Assembly (NCBI GenBank): GCA_038363925.1
Contig: JAQQWL010000006.1
Coordinates: 4,878,501-4,942,500 of the forward strand
Direction: 5' to 3'
Length of the DNA stretch: 64,000 bases
Source: Apiospora phragmitis
Taxonomy: Eukaryota > Ascomycota > Sordariomycetes > Amphisphaeriales > Apiosporaceae
The first letter of the stretch is position 1, and each line of letters starts with the position of its first letter. Shown piece after piece: positions 1 through 12,654 of the stretch. The notes below the pieces were generated by a model that saw nothing but the letters and a program-made list of their open reading frames with translations, ran no database searches and had not been told where the DNA came from. A program made the position numbers and the translations under genes.

Positions 1-22
1 CGCTCGGTAGCGTAGAGCCGCC

Positions 23-541
23 GTGTCTTACTTCGATATCTCGGCTGCCAGCTTGGAGCCCTCGATTCTTTCTTATAGTAAGGACCCTCTACCTAATGAT
101 AAATACTTACGATATTTTCAAATTCCAGAGAAACATGCCGCTGATGCGTTCCAGGAACGGTTGCTGGTTCTCCTCACACTAGTCCGCGCGTGTTCTCCCC
201 GCAATGTTTCCGCAATGGAAAGTCCAACTGACAGCAATGCATCAGACTTCTCATTGAGACGATCGGGGTCAGCGCCCTCCATCGAGCGAATTCATGAGCT
301 TTTACATGAGTGGGTGAAAGTGACAAGACACTGATTGATGCCGGCTCGTTATAGACAGACCGCAGGGGTCAGTTCCCGGATGTGGCGCTTGGATCCTGGG
401 AAAGTGGAAATATATCATGAAGATTGGCTCTTACTAACTCGCTCTTCAGCCGTACTACCAAAGAATCCACGATCTCTGCTTCTAGGATGCAAGGCAGACG
501 CGACCGTGTTGTTCTCGAACCTAAACTGCGTCTCTAGATGA
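23..541 (+). other. Unassigned open stretches, possible coding remnant
   Basis: Two consecutive open stretches (about 103 and 68 codons) lie in different frames, and the first has no ATG at its beginning. The composition looks protein-like (for example a serine-rich segment around 220-290), so this may be the 3' part of a gene that starts outside the window and is broken by indels like the others here. I do not recognise a family and cannot define a start or a splice pattern. Confidence 0.2.
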
Positions 542-901
542 CACGCGTCCGCTCTTATATAAACAGAGGGGTGGTTAGGAAGGCATTTCAGCAGTTCATG
601 CTGCTTATTTCATCCTTGCTCCTTTGAAAGGAACGAGGGCGATTTCACAATCACAATGGTTGTTTTCTATTCTTTACGATTCGCCCGGGCCGTCCTGAGA
701 TCGACGTGGGACAATGTGGTTTTTATTATCGGGATGTTTGCTTTTCCCTTTTTGATTACGTAACGAATTTACCACGATGTTGCAGCGGTATTAATATTTT
801 CTTAGGTTTTCATTTCTCCTTATTTTAATTCTTCTTCCCTGATTGCTAATTATCCATGTTCACTATTAGAGCCTGGTTTGTGTCTGAGCTACTCAACCGA
901 G

Positions 902-1127
902 AAACCTCCAGGAAATGTTCGGTGAGCAGATCATGGAGCAAATGGACGTCATCGAGCGGCGACTCCGTCGGCGAAGACGTAAGAACTGTCGACAGCTCGT
1001 CCGTCTGGGGCGGAGAGTCCGCGACGACCGATACGAGACCGAACACAAGATCAGCCGCTTGGCCGCAAAGTTGACCAGGCACATCAACTATCTATCACAC
1101 GAAATGGAGCAGCAGGCAGAGCGTTAG
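902..1127 (+). CDS. Possible terminal exon, basic helical protein
   Basis: A short frame ends at a TAG at 1125-1127 and encodes an unusual, highly charged helix: an arginine run (RRLRRRRRK) followed by heptad-like spacing of Leu/Ile residues and many Glu/Arg/Gln. An in-frame TGA lies just upstream, so if real it is an internal or last exon entered through an acceptor near 890-902, or a small protein starting at the ATG at 915. The antisense frames over the same bases are also open, which lowers the weight of the evidence. No family is recognised. Confidence 0.25.
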
Positions 1128-2622
1128 CTAGTTACTGAACAGCCGCCGTGGAGATGGGGGGACTTTTTAGGGTTCTGGTGTGATGGGCGTGCGGATATAT
1201 ACCTGGCAGCAGAAGATCAAACCCCTGGTGGAATGTATAATGATGGCTCTTTCTCGGTGGGAACTTAGGGATCGGCGGATTGAAAGAAGCATTGAACAAA
1301 AGGGGTGATAAACATTATAATGCCTATGTAGGGGCTATATAGGGGGGCTGTTTGATATATTATACTGAAGCTTTTTTAGGAGGGAAGGGGGGTATGTACA
1401 CATGCGTATTCTTTTATTTTATATAGATCCTAACTGCTGCTTAAATGTAGGTCTTCGCTTGTTGTTATGAGCCGCCTGTTCTGAGCATATAGTCTTGTTA
1501 GCTCCCCCGATATAGCGGACAGACTGGCTAAGCGACAGCGGGACTAGGTCTCGAGTATAGGGACTCGGTGGAGTATCAGCAGGTCGTTTCACTACTGCAC
1601 CTGAGGGGGAAATCCCGATAGAAAAACAAACGACGATTCCAAGAAACCACAGATTAGTATAATCTAGATACAGTCGACTGCATCACGTATCTTATATTCC
1701 CACACTAGGCACAGCCTCCGAAACTGATCCCCCTTGCTACTTACTACCTCTTCGCTATGAATTTATTTATGTTCATACCAGGCACTCTGCTTCTTAGCGA
1801 GGGATCCGGCAGCGGCAAGGGTCCATACCGCATCTAGAACATCTGGCCATATTGAATGTGATAGTCGTCTGGTTGGCTAGTACTGCACAAGTGATCAATG
1901 CTTATCCCTCTATCGTTGGTTATTTGTGCTGGTTGTAAAGAGAAGAGCAGGGCGGATGCTGGGCGAGGCCTTTGCTGGGTTTTATAGACGTTTCGGCTGC
2001 TGACCTTCGTCATGGTAGCAAGCGACTGTGCGATGTGATACACCCACTCATGGCCATTGCTACGGTGACGTAATCTGATTACCTACTTATACCGGTTGCT
2101 TCAGAATCGGCCAAACAGTATTCGTGGTTACCTGTTAACAGTGTAACTAGTAGACACGGTATTATGTATCGAGCCGAGTCAATACCTCCCTAGTATGAGA
2201 ATTCACTCACAAAAAGCGATCGAGGCGAGTCTGGTGGCCAAAATCCTACCATTTCAAGAATGCTGTATGCTTGAATATAAGTAGTCATACTGGATCGTGT
2301 CGAGCCATGATGATCGGGGCGTAAGCAACTGGGGCTGTGGAAGGGTATGTACCTATGTATTACTAAAGCGTCACGGCGTTGTCGCACTGGGGAGGAAAGG
2401 CCTCTCTCACTACATAACTATCGCACCACCGAGGTGGGGCCGTGACCGGCTGAGTCACTCTCAAAACCCCTTCGGAGACCCGCCATTCTAGGTAGGCATC
2501 TGACTGGAGTTCACGCTTTCTTAAACAAGTCGGACCTACCATCATACTTTTAGGATCACCTTCTTCTTTAAACATTCACCCCGATTCGTTTGTCGAGACA
2601 CATCAGCCGCACGTCTCTGATC
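1128..2622. other. Intergenic, no gene seen
   Basis: Stops in all frames, no recognisable protein, RNA gene or long repeat. A few short open stretches are at chance length. Confidence 0.5.
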
Positions 2623-3870
2623 ATGGATGGTCTATTCCACCTCCCTGTCCAGAATTCTTCTGGACGGCTTCTACGTCATCCCGGCCAGTTCCATGAGACA
2701 GAACCAATGGTATAAACGCACCATGGAGTCTTGGAAAAAGAACAGTTCGGGCGACGACGTGCTGATTTTGACGCCAAAAGATGCACGGACCGAATGGGCC
2801 CCCAGGGTCTACAGTTTCGCGAAGGAGTTCGCTGATGTCGTCCGGAAGGCATCCCAACAAGAGCGCGGGAGCGCAGGGAAGGAGTCCTCGGAGCTCAGCA
2901 AGGGGGCGTAACCGGGTTTTCGATGATGCTGCCATAGTCAAGGACCCTCCGTCCTGCTTCTTCGTGGGGGACGAGGGGCGGTTCGGCTACGCGGAGCAGA
3001 GCCTGTCATACTGGGTCACACCAGGTCTGGGGAGGCTACGCAGGAGCCGCTGCCCCAGCGTGCCTGTAGTGTCAAGAAGCTTTTGGGGCGTCATGAGTCC
3101 AAGGGCCTGCTCGCTCTTGCCACGGGCCATGCGCACATATTGAGGAGTCTGGCCGAGCTGTCACCGCCCAAACGAAGCCATGGGCATAGGGAAACACAGC
3201 AAGGATGGATGGCGGCTCTCGATGAGGCACTTGAAGTGTCGATCTTCCTTATGACCATGTTATGTTTCGAAGACCAGCTGTTGAACCACGGCTATGCACG
3301 TTGGTTGCCCTCCATAAGAAACTATCCAGGCCACCCTGCTCTCTGGAGGTACCTTGCAAATATGGGATTCAATGGCATCGACTCTTGGAATCCCATAGCA
3401 GAAGGGTTAACTGAGAAAAGAGTGAGGGATCACCTGAACCTGGCACATCCGGACTCTATCCATAGCTGTCATGGTTATGGACGAATGCGAAGTCGAACAC
3501 AATCCACCCGTAGAAGACCACATCGTCAATGCATTCTTGCACTTGGTCGGCTTCGAGGCCTGGAACCGCGAGCGGGAGGGGAGGAGTAGGGAATTGGTAC
3601 CTTGAAAGCAGATTGAACCAAGGGAAGTCGGCCAAATGGCTTAGGAGCCAAGTCCCGCAGGAGAAAACGGAAGATGTTCAAGAATATGGTCAGAGCATAC
3701 AGGACTCCGGGGATGAAGCTGCAAGACTACCACGAAAGAAGAAAGATCCCATAAAACTGAGAGAACCAGGTCGGAACGTAGTCGAAGCCTCGGAAGAGGA
3801 CGACTCAGATGACGAAGAAGAGGCAAAGTTGGCTGCCGCCGAAGCTGAGGAAGCAATATACGGGAAGTAG
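2623..3870 (+). CDS. Uncharacterised protein, reading frame broken in several places
   Basis: From an ATG at 2623 (alternative 2627) a protein-like sequence runs to a TAG at 3868-3870 but only by moving between frames at about 2708, 2910, 3030, 3470 and 3590. Each segment looks coding: a basic/Trp-rich N-terminal part (WYKRTMESWKK), a hydrophobic middle around 3090-3460 with leucine-rich helices and WRYLANMGF, and an acidic tail (EEDDSDDEEE) rich in Ala/Glu. The order is consistent with one gene. It has more breaks than the other frame-shifted genes here, so genuine decay is possible as well as sequencing error. I cannot name a family. Confidence 0.35.
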
Positions 3871-3922
3871 AGGAGCTCAAAAAACCGGCGGAAGGGCCAT
3901 GATAGCGTGATATACTAGCAAT

Positions 3923-4408
3923 TTATGATGTGTTTATCTGGTCGAAACCCTTCCGGTATGAATGGATGGAAGAAGAGGAATTGGCGAGAAATCGCGTCGA
4001 GACCCCATCAGCTGGCAATCCTATCATCAGCAAGCTGAACAGAACAACCTCATCGCTATCGTCACTGCTTGCCGCACTAGCACTCGAATCCCGTCCCTGG
4101 TCAACCAAGATTAGACCGACCTTGGACCATGCCCCGTCTTTTCGGATCTCTTTGGTGATGGATAGCCCTGGCCGGTAGGTAGGGGTCTGCTTGTGGAGCA
4201 ATGGGTACGCTATCCCCAGAACCGTTGCTTCCCCAACTTTGTGCTGTGGGTCTTCACTCCCATTCCACTGTACTCCGTAAACCTGGAGAAGACAAGGGGC
4301 GGGTACGTTCACACGCAAGTGGGCAGCACTGAGGCATCTCCTCTCCAACTCCCACAACTCCCGCCTCAGTGGTTGGGGAACATGATTGAAAAAATACCCA
4401 GTGAATGA
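3923..4408. other. Open on both strands, unassigned
   Basis: The minus strand has an open stretch of about 144 codons and the plus strand two of 82 and 71 codons over the same bases. The minus-strand reading has no ATG at its start and includes a serine/aspartate-rich patch. Neither strand gives a recognisable domain, so the coding strand cannot be decided. Confidence 0.15.
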
Positions 4409-5231
4409 TGAGGCAAATCATCTCAGTTGTCAGTCATTGAGCCGCATAGTTGCATTGCCGTCGAGATAAGGCGAGCGCCTAGCCGACGCTACGTTCTTGC
4501 ATTATTGCTGCCATGCTACTACGCATCTGCATGGCAAGGCACACAGCAGTACAGGATGGCGCCGTCCTTTTCGCTCAACATTGGGATGGCGGAATTTCCA
4601 TTGGTGGAAATTCACCTCTCTATTCCGCCGTTAGCAATCTCACCTGCACGCGCTCTCTATCGCCTGTCTCGCCCCCAGTGGACGGGCCTTAAAAGGATAA
4701 GCCTGGATTGGTCCAATTCCTTGGTGCAGCAAGGGATCGTGTCGGTCCTAATATTGCTTCCCCATTGCCGTCACTCCGTCACCAAGCAGCAAGCTCCATT
4801 TTGGCTCCATCTTCCTATCGTGGAGTTTCCTGGAGTACCCCATAGGCCCAGGGCCAAGCACTAAGCTGGAGTCCAGAGTCTGGGGGTGGTTGATAGTCTG
4901 TTCACCGGGCCTGTCATTCATGACCCTGGGGAGGTCTATCCGAGCCAATCATCGAGCCTTGTCGTATAACAAAGTCTGGTTGGACCCTCCCTCTTCACCC
5001 AGGATAGCATCAAAGGCTGGCGGGGATGTAATCCTACTCCACATATCACAAGAGCTGGGCGCGACACTGCATGTAGTGTAATCATATTTCTACCAACATG
5101 TTCGCTGTTCCGCCATTCTCTCATCTCTGATCTACTCGCGATCCTGTGCTGTTGTCTCATTGCTTGGGACCTCATCTCCCAACTCTCTCTTAGGTCCTCA
5201 GCTGGACAAGACCATCTGCTACGTCGGCACA
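4409..5231. other. Upstream region of the sugar transporter
   Basis: No independent gene is recognised. The part after about 5,190 is open in frame with the transporter ATG at 5232 and preceded by a possible acceptor (ctcttag), so an additional 5' transporter exon may lie here. Confidence 0.35.
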
Positions 5232-7044
5232 ATGGTGAGCTCAACGAGGGCGTACAATTGGTAAGTCTGTCTGATCTGCTGTATCAATCTCTTCTGCACA
5301 CATCCATCTGATGTCCCGATCCAGGTATATCTGTATGGTCGCAGCGACCTGCATGGTGCTGTACGGTTACGATGCCTCAGTCTTCAACGCAGCCCAAGGG
5401 TCAGCAAACTGGTTGGACTACTTTGACCTCCACAAACAAAATGACGCCTACCTTATCGGCCTTGTTAACACGGCTTACACCATCGGTGCCATCGTTGGTG
5501 GCTTCTTTATGGCCGGGCCATTGGTGAGTACTCCCCACCTGGGATCCGAGCAGAACAATATGGAACAGGTCTCTTGAGAGACAACAGAGTAACCCTGACT
5601 AACTGGCTTGGCGCAGGCGGATTACTTCGGACGCCGTGTCGGTATGGCTTCCGGCTGTGTTTTGGTCATCATAGCGACATTCATGCAGGCCTTCGCACCC
5701 AGACACAACCTTGGCTGCTTTATCGGCGGTCGCGTGCTCATCGGTATCGGCCAGGGTCTGTCGTTGACCGCCGGTGCTACCTACATCAGCGAGGTGGCCC
5801 CCTCCGAGATCCGCGGCACCATCATGACCTTCTGGCAGCTCAACTACTCGGTGGGGTCCTTCATCGCGTATTGGATCGCCTACGCGACGAGCTTGAACGT
5901 CGAGAAGCTCGGCGATTGGGACTGGAAGCTCGTCGTCATCTTCCAGCTCCTGTGTCCCGTCACCATCTGCACGCTCGTCTTCTTGCAGCCCGAGTCGCCG
6001 CGCTGGTGGATCCAGAGGCACAACGATGTCGCCAGATGCCGGGCGGCGCTCACCAAGATCCGGGACACCGAGGCGGAGATTGAGGATGAGGTCCTCGCCA
6101 TCTGCGAGGCCATCGAGTTCGAGAAGGAGGCCATCAGCAGCTCCTACTGGGCCCTGTTCAAGGACCCCTCTGTTCGCCGCCGCCTCTGGCTCGCGTTCGC
6201 CCTCAATATTGGCCAGCAGCTGTCGGGCCAGGGCACACTCAACTCCTACTCCACGAGCATCTACAGCAAGGTGTGGGACTCGAAGCAAACAATCAACTTG
6301 ATTAATGCTTTGAACGCAACCTGCGGGGATACTGGTAAGCAACTATTATGATTATACACCCCCTTTGGAGTCCAGCTCCTTTAAGACACCCGAGCGAGCA
6401 TATCCCCCCTTTCCCCTGGAGACATCTAGAAGCTAACATATGTTATCATCATAGTTCACGTTAAACGCCGCCTGGACGGCCGATCGATTTGGGCGGAGAT
6501 GGCTGCTGATCTTCGGCGCGGTCGGCATGGCCGTCTCCATCGGCGTCGTCGCCATCGTGGCCGGGGCGACGCCGTCGACGGCGAGCGGGGCCAAGTCGCA
6601 GCCCGTGGGCATCGCCATCGTGTTCCTGTTGTTCCTCTTCATCTTCTTCTACAAGCCGTCGTGGGGCGCGACGGTCTGGATCTGGACGGCCGAGGTCTTC
6701 TCCGTCAACGTGCGGGCGCAGGCCGTCGGCATGTGCTCGCAGATGCAGAACGTGGCCAACACGGTGTTTCAGCAGTTTTTCCCCGTCTTCCTCGCGCGCG
6801 AGGGGCTCTAAGTGTTTGTATTTTTTCATGGCCGTCAACGCGCTGCTCGCCGTGTTTGTCTGGTTCCTCGTGCCTGAGACTAAGCAGGTCTCGCTCGAGG
6901 GAGATCGACGTCCTCTTCGGCGGGCAGAACCACGTCGAGAAGGGCGGGCAGATGATGGGGGTCCCGGATCCGCACCATCAAGGTGCTGCGAGGGCGGTTG
7001 ATGAGAAGGCTGCCGCGGAAACTAGGGAGGTTCGAAGCGTGTGA
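5232..7044 (+). CDS. MFS sugar transporter (four exons, three frame breaks)
   Basis: Twelve-helix major facilitator of the fungal sugar/polyol porter family, moving sugars across the plasma membrane. Proposed exons are 5232-5260, 5325-5523, 5617-6334 and 6455-7044. Seen: STRAYNWYICMVAATCMVLY at the N-terminus, the ADYFGRRVG signature after helix 2, PESPRWW before the central loop, DRFGRRW in the C-terminal half and the PETKQVSLE motif after the last helix. One extra base each at 6325-6328 (G4), 6809 (T) and 6899-6901 (G3) breaks the frame; without them the spliced length is a multiple of three (about 510 aa) and the first break resolves to the expected CGILFTLNAAW junction. A further upstream exon is likely, so the start is uncertain. 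It converges on the GH7 gene, which fits uptake of released sugars. Substrate unknown. Confidence 0.85.
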
Positions 7045-8266
7045 CGGTTTTAAGTGATGCAGGAGACATTTGACCAGTGGCGATAAGGGAGAGGCTTTAC
7101 ATAAAAGAACGAATGGAATCACCCTCCATTATGGGCGTTACGAAAGCAATGAACATGATGTTACGTTTATGGAAACTACTGGATAACTTCCTGCAGGATG
7201 CAAACCCCTAATACCCCAGATCCCGAGAGCGATAAGTATGGTAGACCTACTATGTGGCCCCTCATCCTGTTGTGGCCGGCATCAAGTGCCGACTTGGCTG
7301 TTGGAGGTGGGCCACCACCACCCCCTTTCTCCGCACAATATAGATTAAACAGCAGATTGAGTCGGCTGTCCATTCATGATGCATCACCATACATGTTTGG
7401 TTCATCTTCGGTTATATACCACCCTACTGACTAGCTTTCCTGCGGATTTCGAAATGTACATACGTGTCCATTTCGTCTGGTTGCTCTCTTGTGGCCTCCC
7501 CTCATACGATAAGGCTACATATATATCAGTGGAATTGCGCCTATTGACAGTTTGTTGGTCATTGATCTTTTAATTGAGCGGATTGTTCTACTTCTTCGAA
7601 GTTGAAGATTGAGTTATCCAAACCTCCTGTCCCCCCCCCCCCACCCCAAGTCTACCGATGGCCATAATCGGCTACAAATAGCAAGTCAAGGTCTTCGAGT
7701 GCGTCTTGCCCGCAAGCGCGCGCCCTTGTCTCTTCTCCTTCTTCTTTTTATTTTCCTAGTACGACATAACTTACCTTCCCACTACCCGCTACCCCCAGAA
7801 GCGCAGTCGAGATACGGCCATGTTAGTGGCCAAGTGAACCAGCCGCTCAAGCGCAAGCTGGCCAATTCTTCAATTCCTCACAGTCATACAGTCTCAACGG
7901 CCCATGGTCAAACTGAACGAGACGTAATGTATATTTGCAGGTAATGTATATACAAGATTGAAAAATGTAAGTTGGGGGCAAGCGCCCCCGAGCTCGCATT
8001 AGATCCTTCACTTTGGCCGTAAGGAAAGGCGTGTGAGAAAGAGAAAGTAAAAAAGAACTTATATACAAGAGAAAAATAGCCAACAACCTCATGCCGTCTT
8101 TCTGTCTGTTCCCCCTCCCTCCCTTTCATATGTTCATGTATGAAAATTCGTTTTATCTCTCATATCAAGTCATACATGGTATGTTAGCGTCACAATCCCT
8201 TCATTCATCATCCACTGTCGAAAGACCAAATTCTCTCTCTGCTTTGCTTAGCTCAAGCCTGGCTTT
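7045..8266. other. Convergent intergenic region
   Basis: Shared 3' region between the transporter and the cellobiohydrolase, which end towards each other. It contains a C12 run at 7631-7642 and pyrimidine-rich stretches but no gene that I can support. Confidence 0.5.
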
Positions 8267-9996
8267 TTACTTCTTGCAAGTGCCCGAAGAGCAGCAAGTC
8301 GGGCCGCTGTAGCCGTTGCCGCCGCACTGCGCGTACAAGCTCGCGCAGCTGCCCGAGGGCGGCGCCGAGGTCGTGCCCGGGCTGCCGGCGGTCGTCGTGG
8401 TGCTGGTGGGCGGGTCGCTAGGGGTACCCGGGTTGGAGCCGCCGTTACCGGACGTGGTCGAGCCGATGGGCCCGAACTTGATGTTGGAGTACGTCACCTT
8501 GGCGTCCGGGTGGTTCTTCTCGACGTCGGCGGGCGCGCCCGAGTCGGTCGCGCACGAGCCGCGCTCGCTGCCGAGCTGGCCCGCCTTGTCGGCCGGGAAG
8601 GTCGAGTCGAGCCAGAGCATGTTGCTGGCGTGGTCGTCCCAGACGCTCATGACGAGCACCATGGGCTTGGAGACGGCGTCGCCCATCTGCGCGAGCCCGC
8701 CCTTTTGCGCGAACACGTCCGTGTCGCCGAACGCCGTCTTCTGCGCCGAGCAGTAGTCCGCCGTGATGGAGTTGCCCGGGACGCCCGCGATCGTGGACTC
8801 GGAGTTGGGGATCGTCTTGCCGCCTTGCTGGTAGAAAGCGCTTGATCTCGCTGAGGGCGCCGTCGGCGCCCTTGAGGAACTGCGTCACGACGGTGATGGG
8901 CTTGGTGGTGTCGACGGTGAAGCCCGCGCCGGGCCCGTAGAAGGTCTGGTTGCCCTGGCGGTAGCTGTTGAAGTCGCAGCCGTCCGGGTCGCAGTCGCCG
9001 GCGTAGCGGTCGTCCGAGTAGGTGCCGCCGCAGTCGTTGCCCGAGCACGAGTGGTAGGCCGAGTTCTGGCACGGGTGCGGCGTGTAGGCCGCCGAGATGC
9101 TGTTGGCCTCCCAGATGTCCATCTCGGCGCAGCACGCGCCCAGCGTGCCGACGCCCGAGTTGGCGTCGTTGCTCGAGCCCTTCCAGCCCGCGCTGTTGGC
9201 CTGGCCGTCGATGAACTTCAGGTCCTTGGGGCACTGCGAGTCGCAGTAGCCCGTGCCGTACTTGGCGCCGGCCGTGTTGGACGCGTGCGTGGCCGCGCCG
9301 CCGTCCTCGTCCATGGAGACGAAGTAGACTGCGCCGTTGAGACCGCAACTAGATTTTGATTTTTGTCAGCATCAGTAAGCTAACGGTGATCACACCATAG
9401 TGGGGATATTGGCGCCGTTTGGTATGGGTTGGTACGTACGGCAGCTTAGACGCGTCCACGTCGAAGGTGAACTCGTTGCCCAGAAGGGTGAACATCTGGT
9501 ACTTGGACTCGGACGCCATCAGGTAGAATCGGCTACCGATGTTGGTGCCCGACGAGCCCTGCTTGAGGAACTGGAGCGACAGGGCGCTGCCGCTGGTGGT
9601 GGCGCCATAGGTGCCGGCGTAGTCGGCGCCGTCGACACAGCAGTTCTTGGTGCAAGTCTCGCCATCGGGGCCTGTTCTTATGCATCTCCAGTCAGCAAAA
9701 AGCCTAGTCCTCCTTCCCTCTCGAAGGCTATGTGTTTGCTAATACTACTACTCCCACTACTTACACAGCGATGCGTCCCACTTGTTGCCGGTGTAGCAGT
9801 TGGTCGAACCCGACGTGGAGTGAGTCCATCGCCAGTTGGCGTCGATGACGACGGAGCCCGACTTGCTGGTGCAGCTGCCTCCCGAGCTGCACTGCTTCCA
9901 GGACATGGACGGATGCGTCTCGGCCGTGAGCGAGCAGGCGCTCTGAGCGCGAACCGAGGCCACGAGGGCCGCGATCGCCGCGATCTTGGAATGCAT
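8267..9996 (-). CDS. cbh1: GH7 cellobiohydrolase I with truncated CBM1
   Basis: Secreted cellobiohydrolase acting from the reducing ends of cellulose. Exons are 9996-9765, 9671-9440 and 9348-8267. The start ATG at 9996 gives a signal peptide ending near VRAQ (residues 15-18), then the mature CSLTAETHP start, NWRWTH and [11 protein letters not shown] motifs, and the catalytic EMDIWE (Glu230 nucleophile, Asp232, Glu235 acid/base in precursor numbering). The catalytic domain ends at IKFGPIGST, followed by a Ser/Thr/Pro linker and a CBM1 ([13 protein letters not shown]). The CBM1 stops at SGTCKK and lacks the usual terminal aromatic-Cys segment. One extra A/T at 8835-8837 breaks the frame at EIKRF; removing it gives 514 aa, the normal family length. 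Closely spaced conserved cysteines support correct folding of the remainder. Confidence 0.93.
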
Positions 9997-10140
9997 GGCG
10001 ACGAACGTGAACGGGGGGGACTGCTTGTTCTCCGAGGACTGTGCGGATTATGAAAGGAAAGTGAAGGAGTTGGTGGTGGTGGTGGATGGTGGTAGTAGTA
10101 GAAAGAAGGTTTGATGTTACAGCAGCGCAGAACGATGGGT

Positions 10141-10148
10141 TATATATT
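10141..10148 (-). promoter_or_regulatory. Candidate TATA box of the GH7 gene
   Basis: TATATATT on the plus strand (AATATATA in the sense of the gene) lies about 145 nt upstream of the GH7 ATG. Between them is a C/A/T-rich leader containing a CCA-repeat, as is common for strongly expressed fungal secreted enzymes. The position suits a TATA element; the transcription start is not known. Confidence 0.4.
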
Positions 10149-12654
10149 TGCTTCAAATTCATTCATGGTAGAAGGGGATGGATGTCGTCCCTTGCATCCG
10201 ATAATCATCTCCGCCCTTGCCTCCCTTGCCTCGCTTGCCACACGCGCAAACACCGACAGCCATCTCGCGGGCCAGAGCCCGCAAGGTTGGGCACGACGAA
10301 CGTACGCACATGGGGTCACTCGGCCCTTCAGAGGCCTTTGCTGGCACGATGGGAAGCAGGCGACAACCGGGTGGCGGCCCGGAGATACTCTGCGTCTAGT
10401 TCCCCGTCCGGACAATTCTGGGTGTCGCAGCCCGTCGAGTGACTGGATGTAGCTAAGCTTCGCAGGTCGATGGGGCCTTCCCTGGCACGGGCTCAAGAAA
10501 GAAAGACCAGTGACAAGAGAGCTTTGCCTCAGGGAGCTCTCAAGGAGTATGCCTCTATTGCTGTGGGCCACGGGCAGGCTTGTGGACACCGAGGACTGCG
10601 GTGACGGAGAACCGGTACCGTTCGAGCTGCATCGTGGTTTCATGGGGAGAAAACATCTACCATTGGATGTCACCTTCAAATGGGTAGATGGACGTTGCCC
10701 AAGTTGGTATAGAACCCCAACGCTGATTGGAGGGTTTTTATCCAGGGGTCCCAACCTAGAACGGAGGACATCTGCCGAATGCGACGACGATGGCGAGATA
10801 TACTCGTCTTATATGGGCGCTAGGGCCCAATGTACCAACGGTACGTCGGCGGTGATTCGTTAAATGCTTCCAGGGTCGAGTTCAACCCCACGCGGAACGT
10901 GACAGTCTGCAGCAGGGCCCGGAAGCCAGGCCAAGCAGAAGGAGGATGTCTTTTCCATCCAGCGCCGTTGGGGAATTTCCATCATGGTGCTTGTTGGCGT
11001 ACATGCCCCCCGGAATTGCAGGGATACTCCACAGCGGCCCAGGGTGAGGCCATCGGCTTGTTCCTTTTTCTTGTTTATTTCCCCGCACACGCCCTTAATA
11101 TGTGCGGACAGGGGGTCCGAGTTTGTGGTAGAGCGAGTCTGGTAAACGAGCACAACCTCATCCTATCGGTCCAGGTCACTCCTCTGCCGCCCAGTATTAT
11201 CTTGGTGAGTCTTGGTCAATATACTGAGAGCTTGTTACAGACCATCTTAACTGTTAGCGATCGCTAAGCATTTGCGAACAGAGGACGGCAGGCGATTAAG
11301 CATCTGTCAAGAATGCTAAGCTTGCTGGTAGCTAGGCCTAACAACGCCGGTTTTATGGCGATCCATAGTTAAGGAATTCAAGCCGAGATTTTGCAGACTG
11401 TTCCTGGCTTCATAGCTCTGCACGAAAACATACAGCATGATTGGATTAACACGCCGCCTGCTGTACTACCCGGTAACCTGGAACCCACCAATGTTGGTTA
11501 GTGTTGCGCAAGATACATCGTCTCACACACTTGGTAATCCAGTGGCCCTGGCTTCCGCACCGCACCGGCGGCAGCCTCATGTGATCAATTAATATCTGAT
11601 GGACGCCCCCTGGTCTAGATCTAGGTTAGCCTCGATGTAGGGCGCTACTTTCGGTGGCCATACCGTCTCTGTCAAGTAAAGGGTGTGTACATGTGATTAT
11701 AGACTGATGGCGATCTTCACTGCCCACCCAACGGAAGCCGTGCCGACGGCGACTTGATCAGGCTTGCTTTACTTGTTAGCACGCCGTTCAGGAGGCGAGA
11801 AGGATCATTCCGCTAAGGAATCGAAGGAAGGTCCCAATCCAGATGCCTTACGTTTTTGAGGGCACCTCACATGCTAGTATGAAGACCAATCGAGGCTGAA
11901 ACCATTTCAATCCTTGGGTAGTTCACTCGTAGTTTGTCACTAAGCTGCAAGGTGATGAAAAGAGGCTTCGGGACGTCTGGAGCTTTCACGGAAGCTCGTG
12001 GTTGGCAGCACTCAAGAGCTCGACTGAAAAAGCTGCCGTCCGCCGTTGCGCCGCACTCTAGCTTGCTGAGCTCGAGATACCTGGCATATTCAAGCCGCTA
12101 TAACCTGTTTGTCCACAAATTCCAGTCCTTGAGTAGCCAAACAAAAAAGCCCAAGGCGGTTGTGTTGGCCGGAATCCGCACTCACGCAGCAGCCGAATGA
12201 TATGACAGTCAACATCATGTCATTCCTTCACCCTGGTCAATTTCCGGAGATAGCCCCATTCGCTGCCAAAGAACGCAGGTCAACGGAAAGCCATAGTGCA
12301 AATGCGGCAAGCAGGGCGGAAACCTGAGTTCCGCTCCCGTACCAGCGTTTGAACTGCGGATTACTTAGCATTCATCGGTCCGTTTAGCATCGTCAAGTGG
12401 CATTACGATTCAAGACATGCATACTCCGTACCGGGCATCAATACACCTGCTGGGCAGTCAGCACATAACAAGCTTGAGGCACAAACTCACTGGTCCTAGA
12501 GCAAAGAAATGCAGCAGTCGACTTGTGGCCAGGACGTTGTATTATTTCCAGTAGAGTACCTCGTAACGCTGTGCACGATAGTCCTTCCGAAAAAGAAGAT
12601 ACTACTTGCTTTCTATGACATACGCTCACAACCTACAATGGTCTCTCGTCTCAC
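10149..12654. other. Upstream region of GH7 and intergenic
   Basis: About 2.5 kb with no supported gene. Open stretches of about 110-200 codons at 10,110-11,270 occur on both strands over the same bases and have no recognisable domain, so I read this as the cellobiohydrolase promoter region followed by intergenic DNA. Confidence 0.45.

Noticed and set aside
8445..9359. Long antisense and alternative-frame open stretches across the GH7 gene
   Set aside because: Arg/Gly-rich shadows of GC-rich coding DNA; the sense frame has catalytic motifs.
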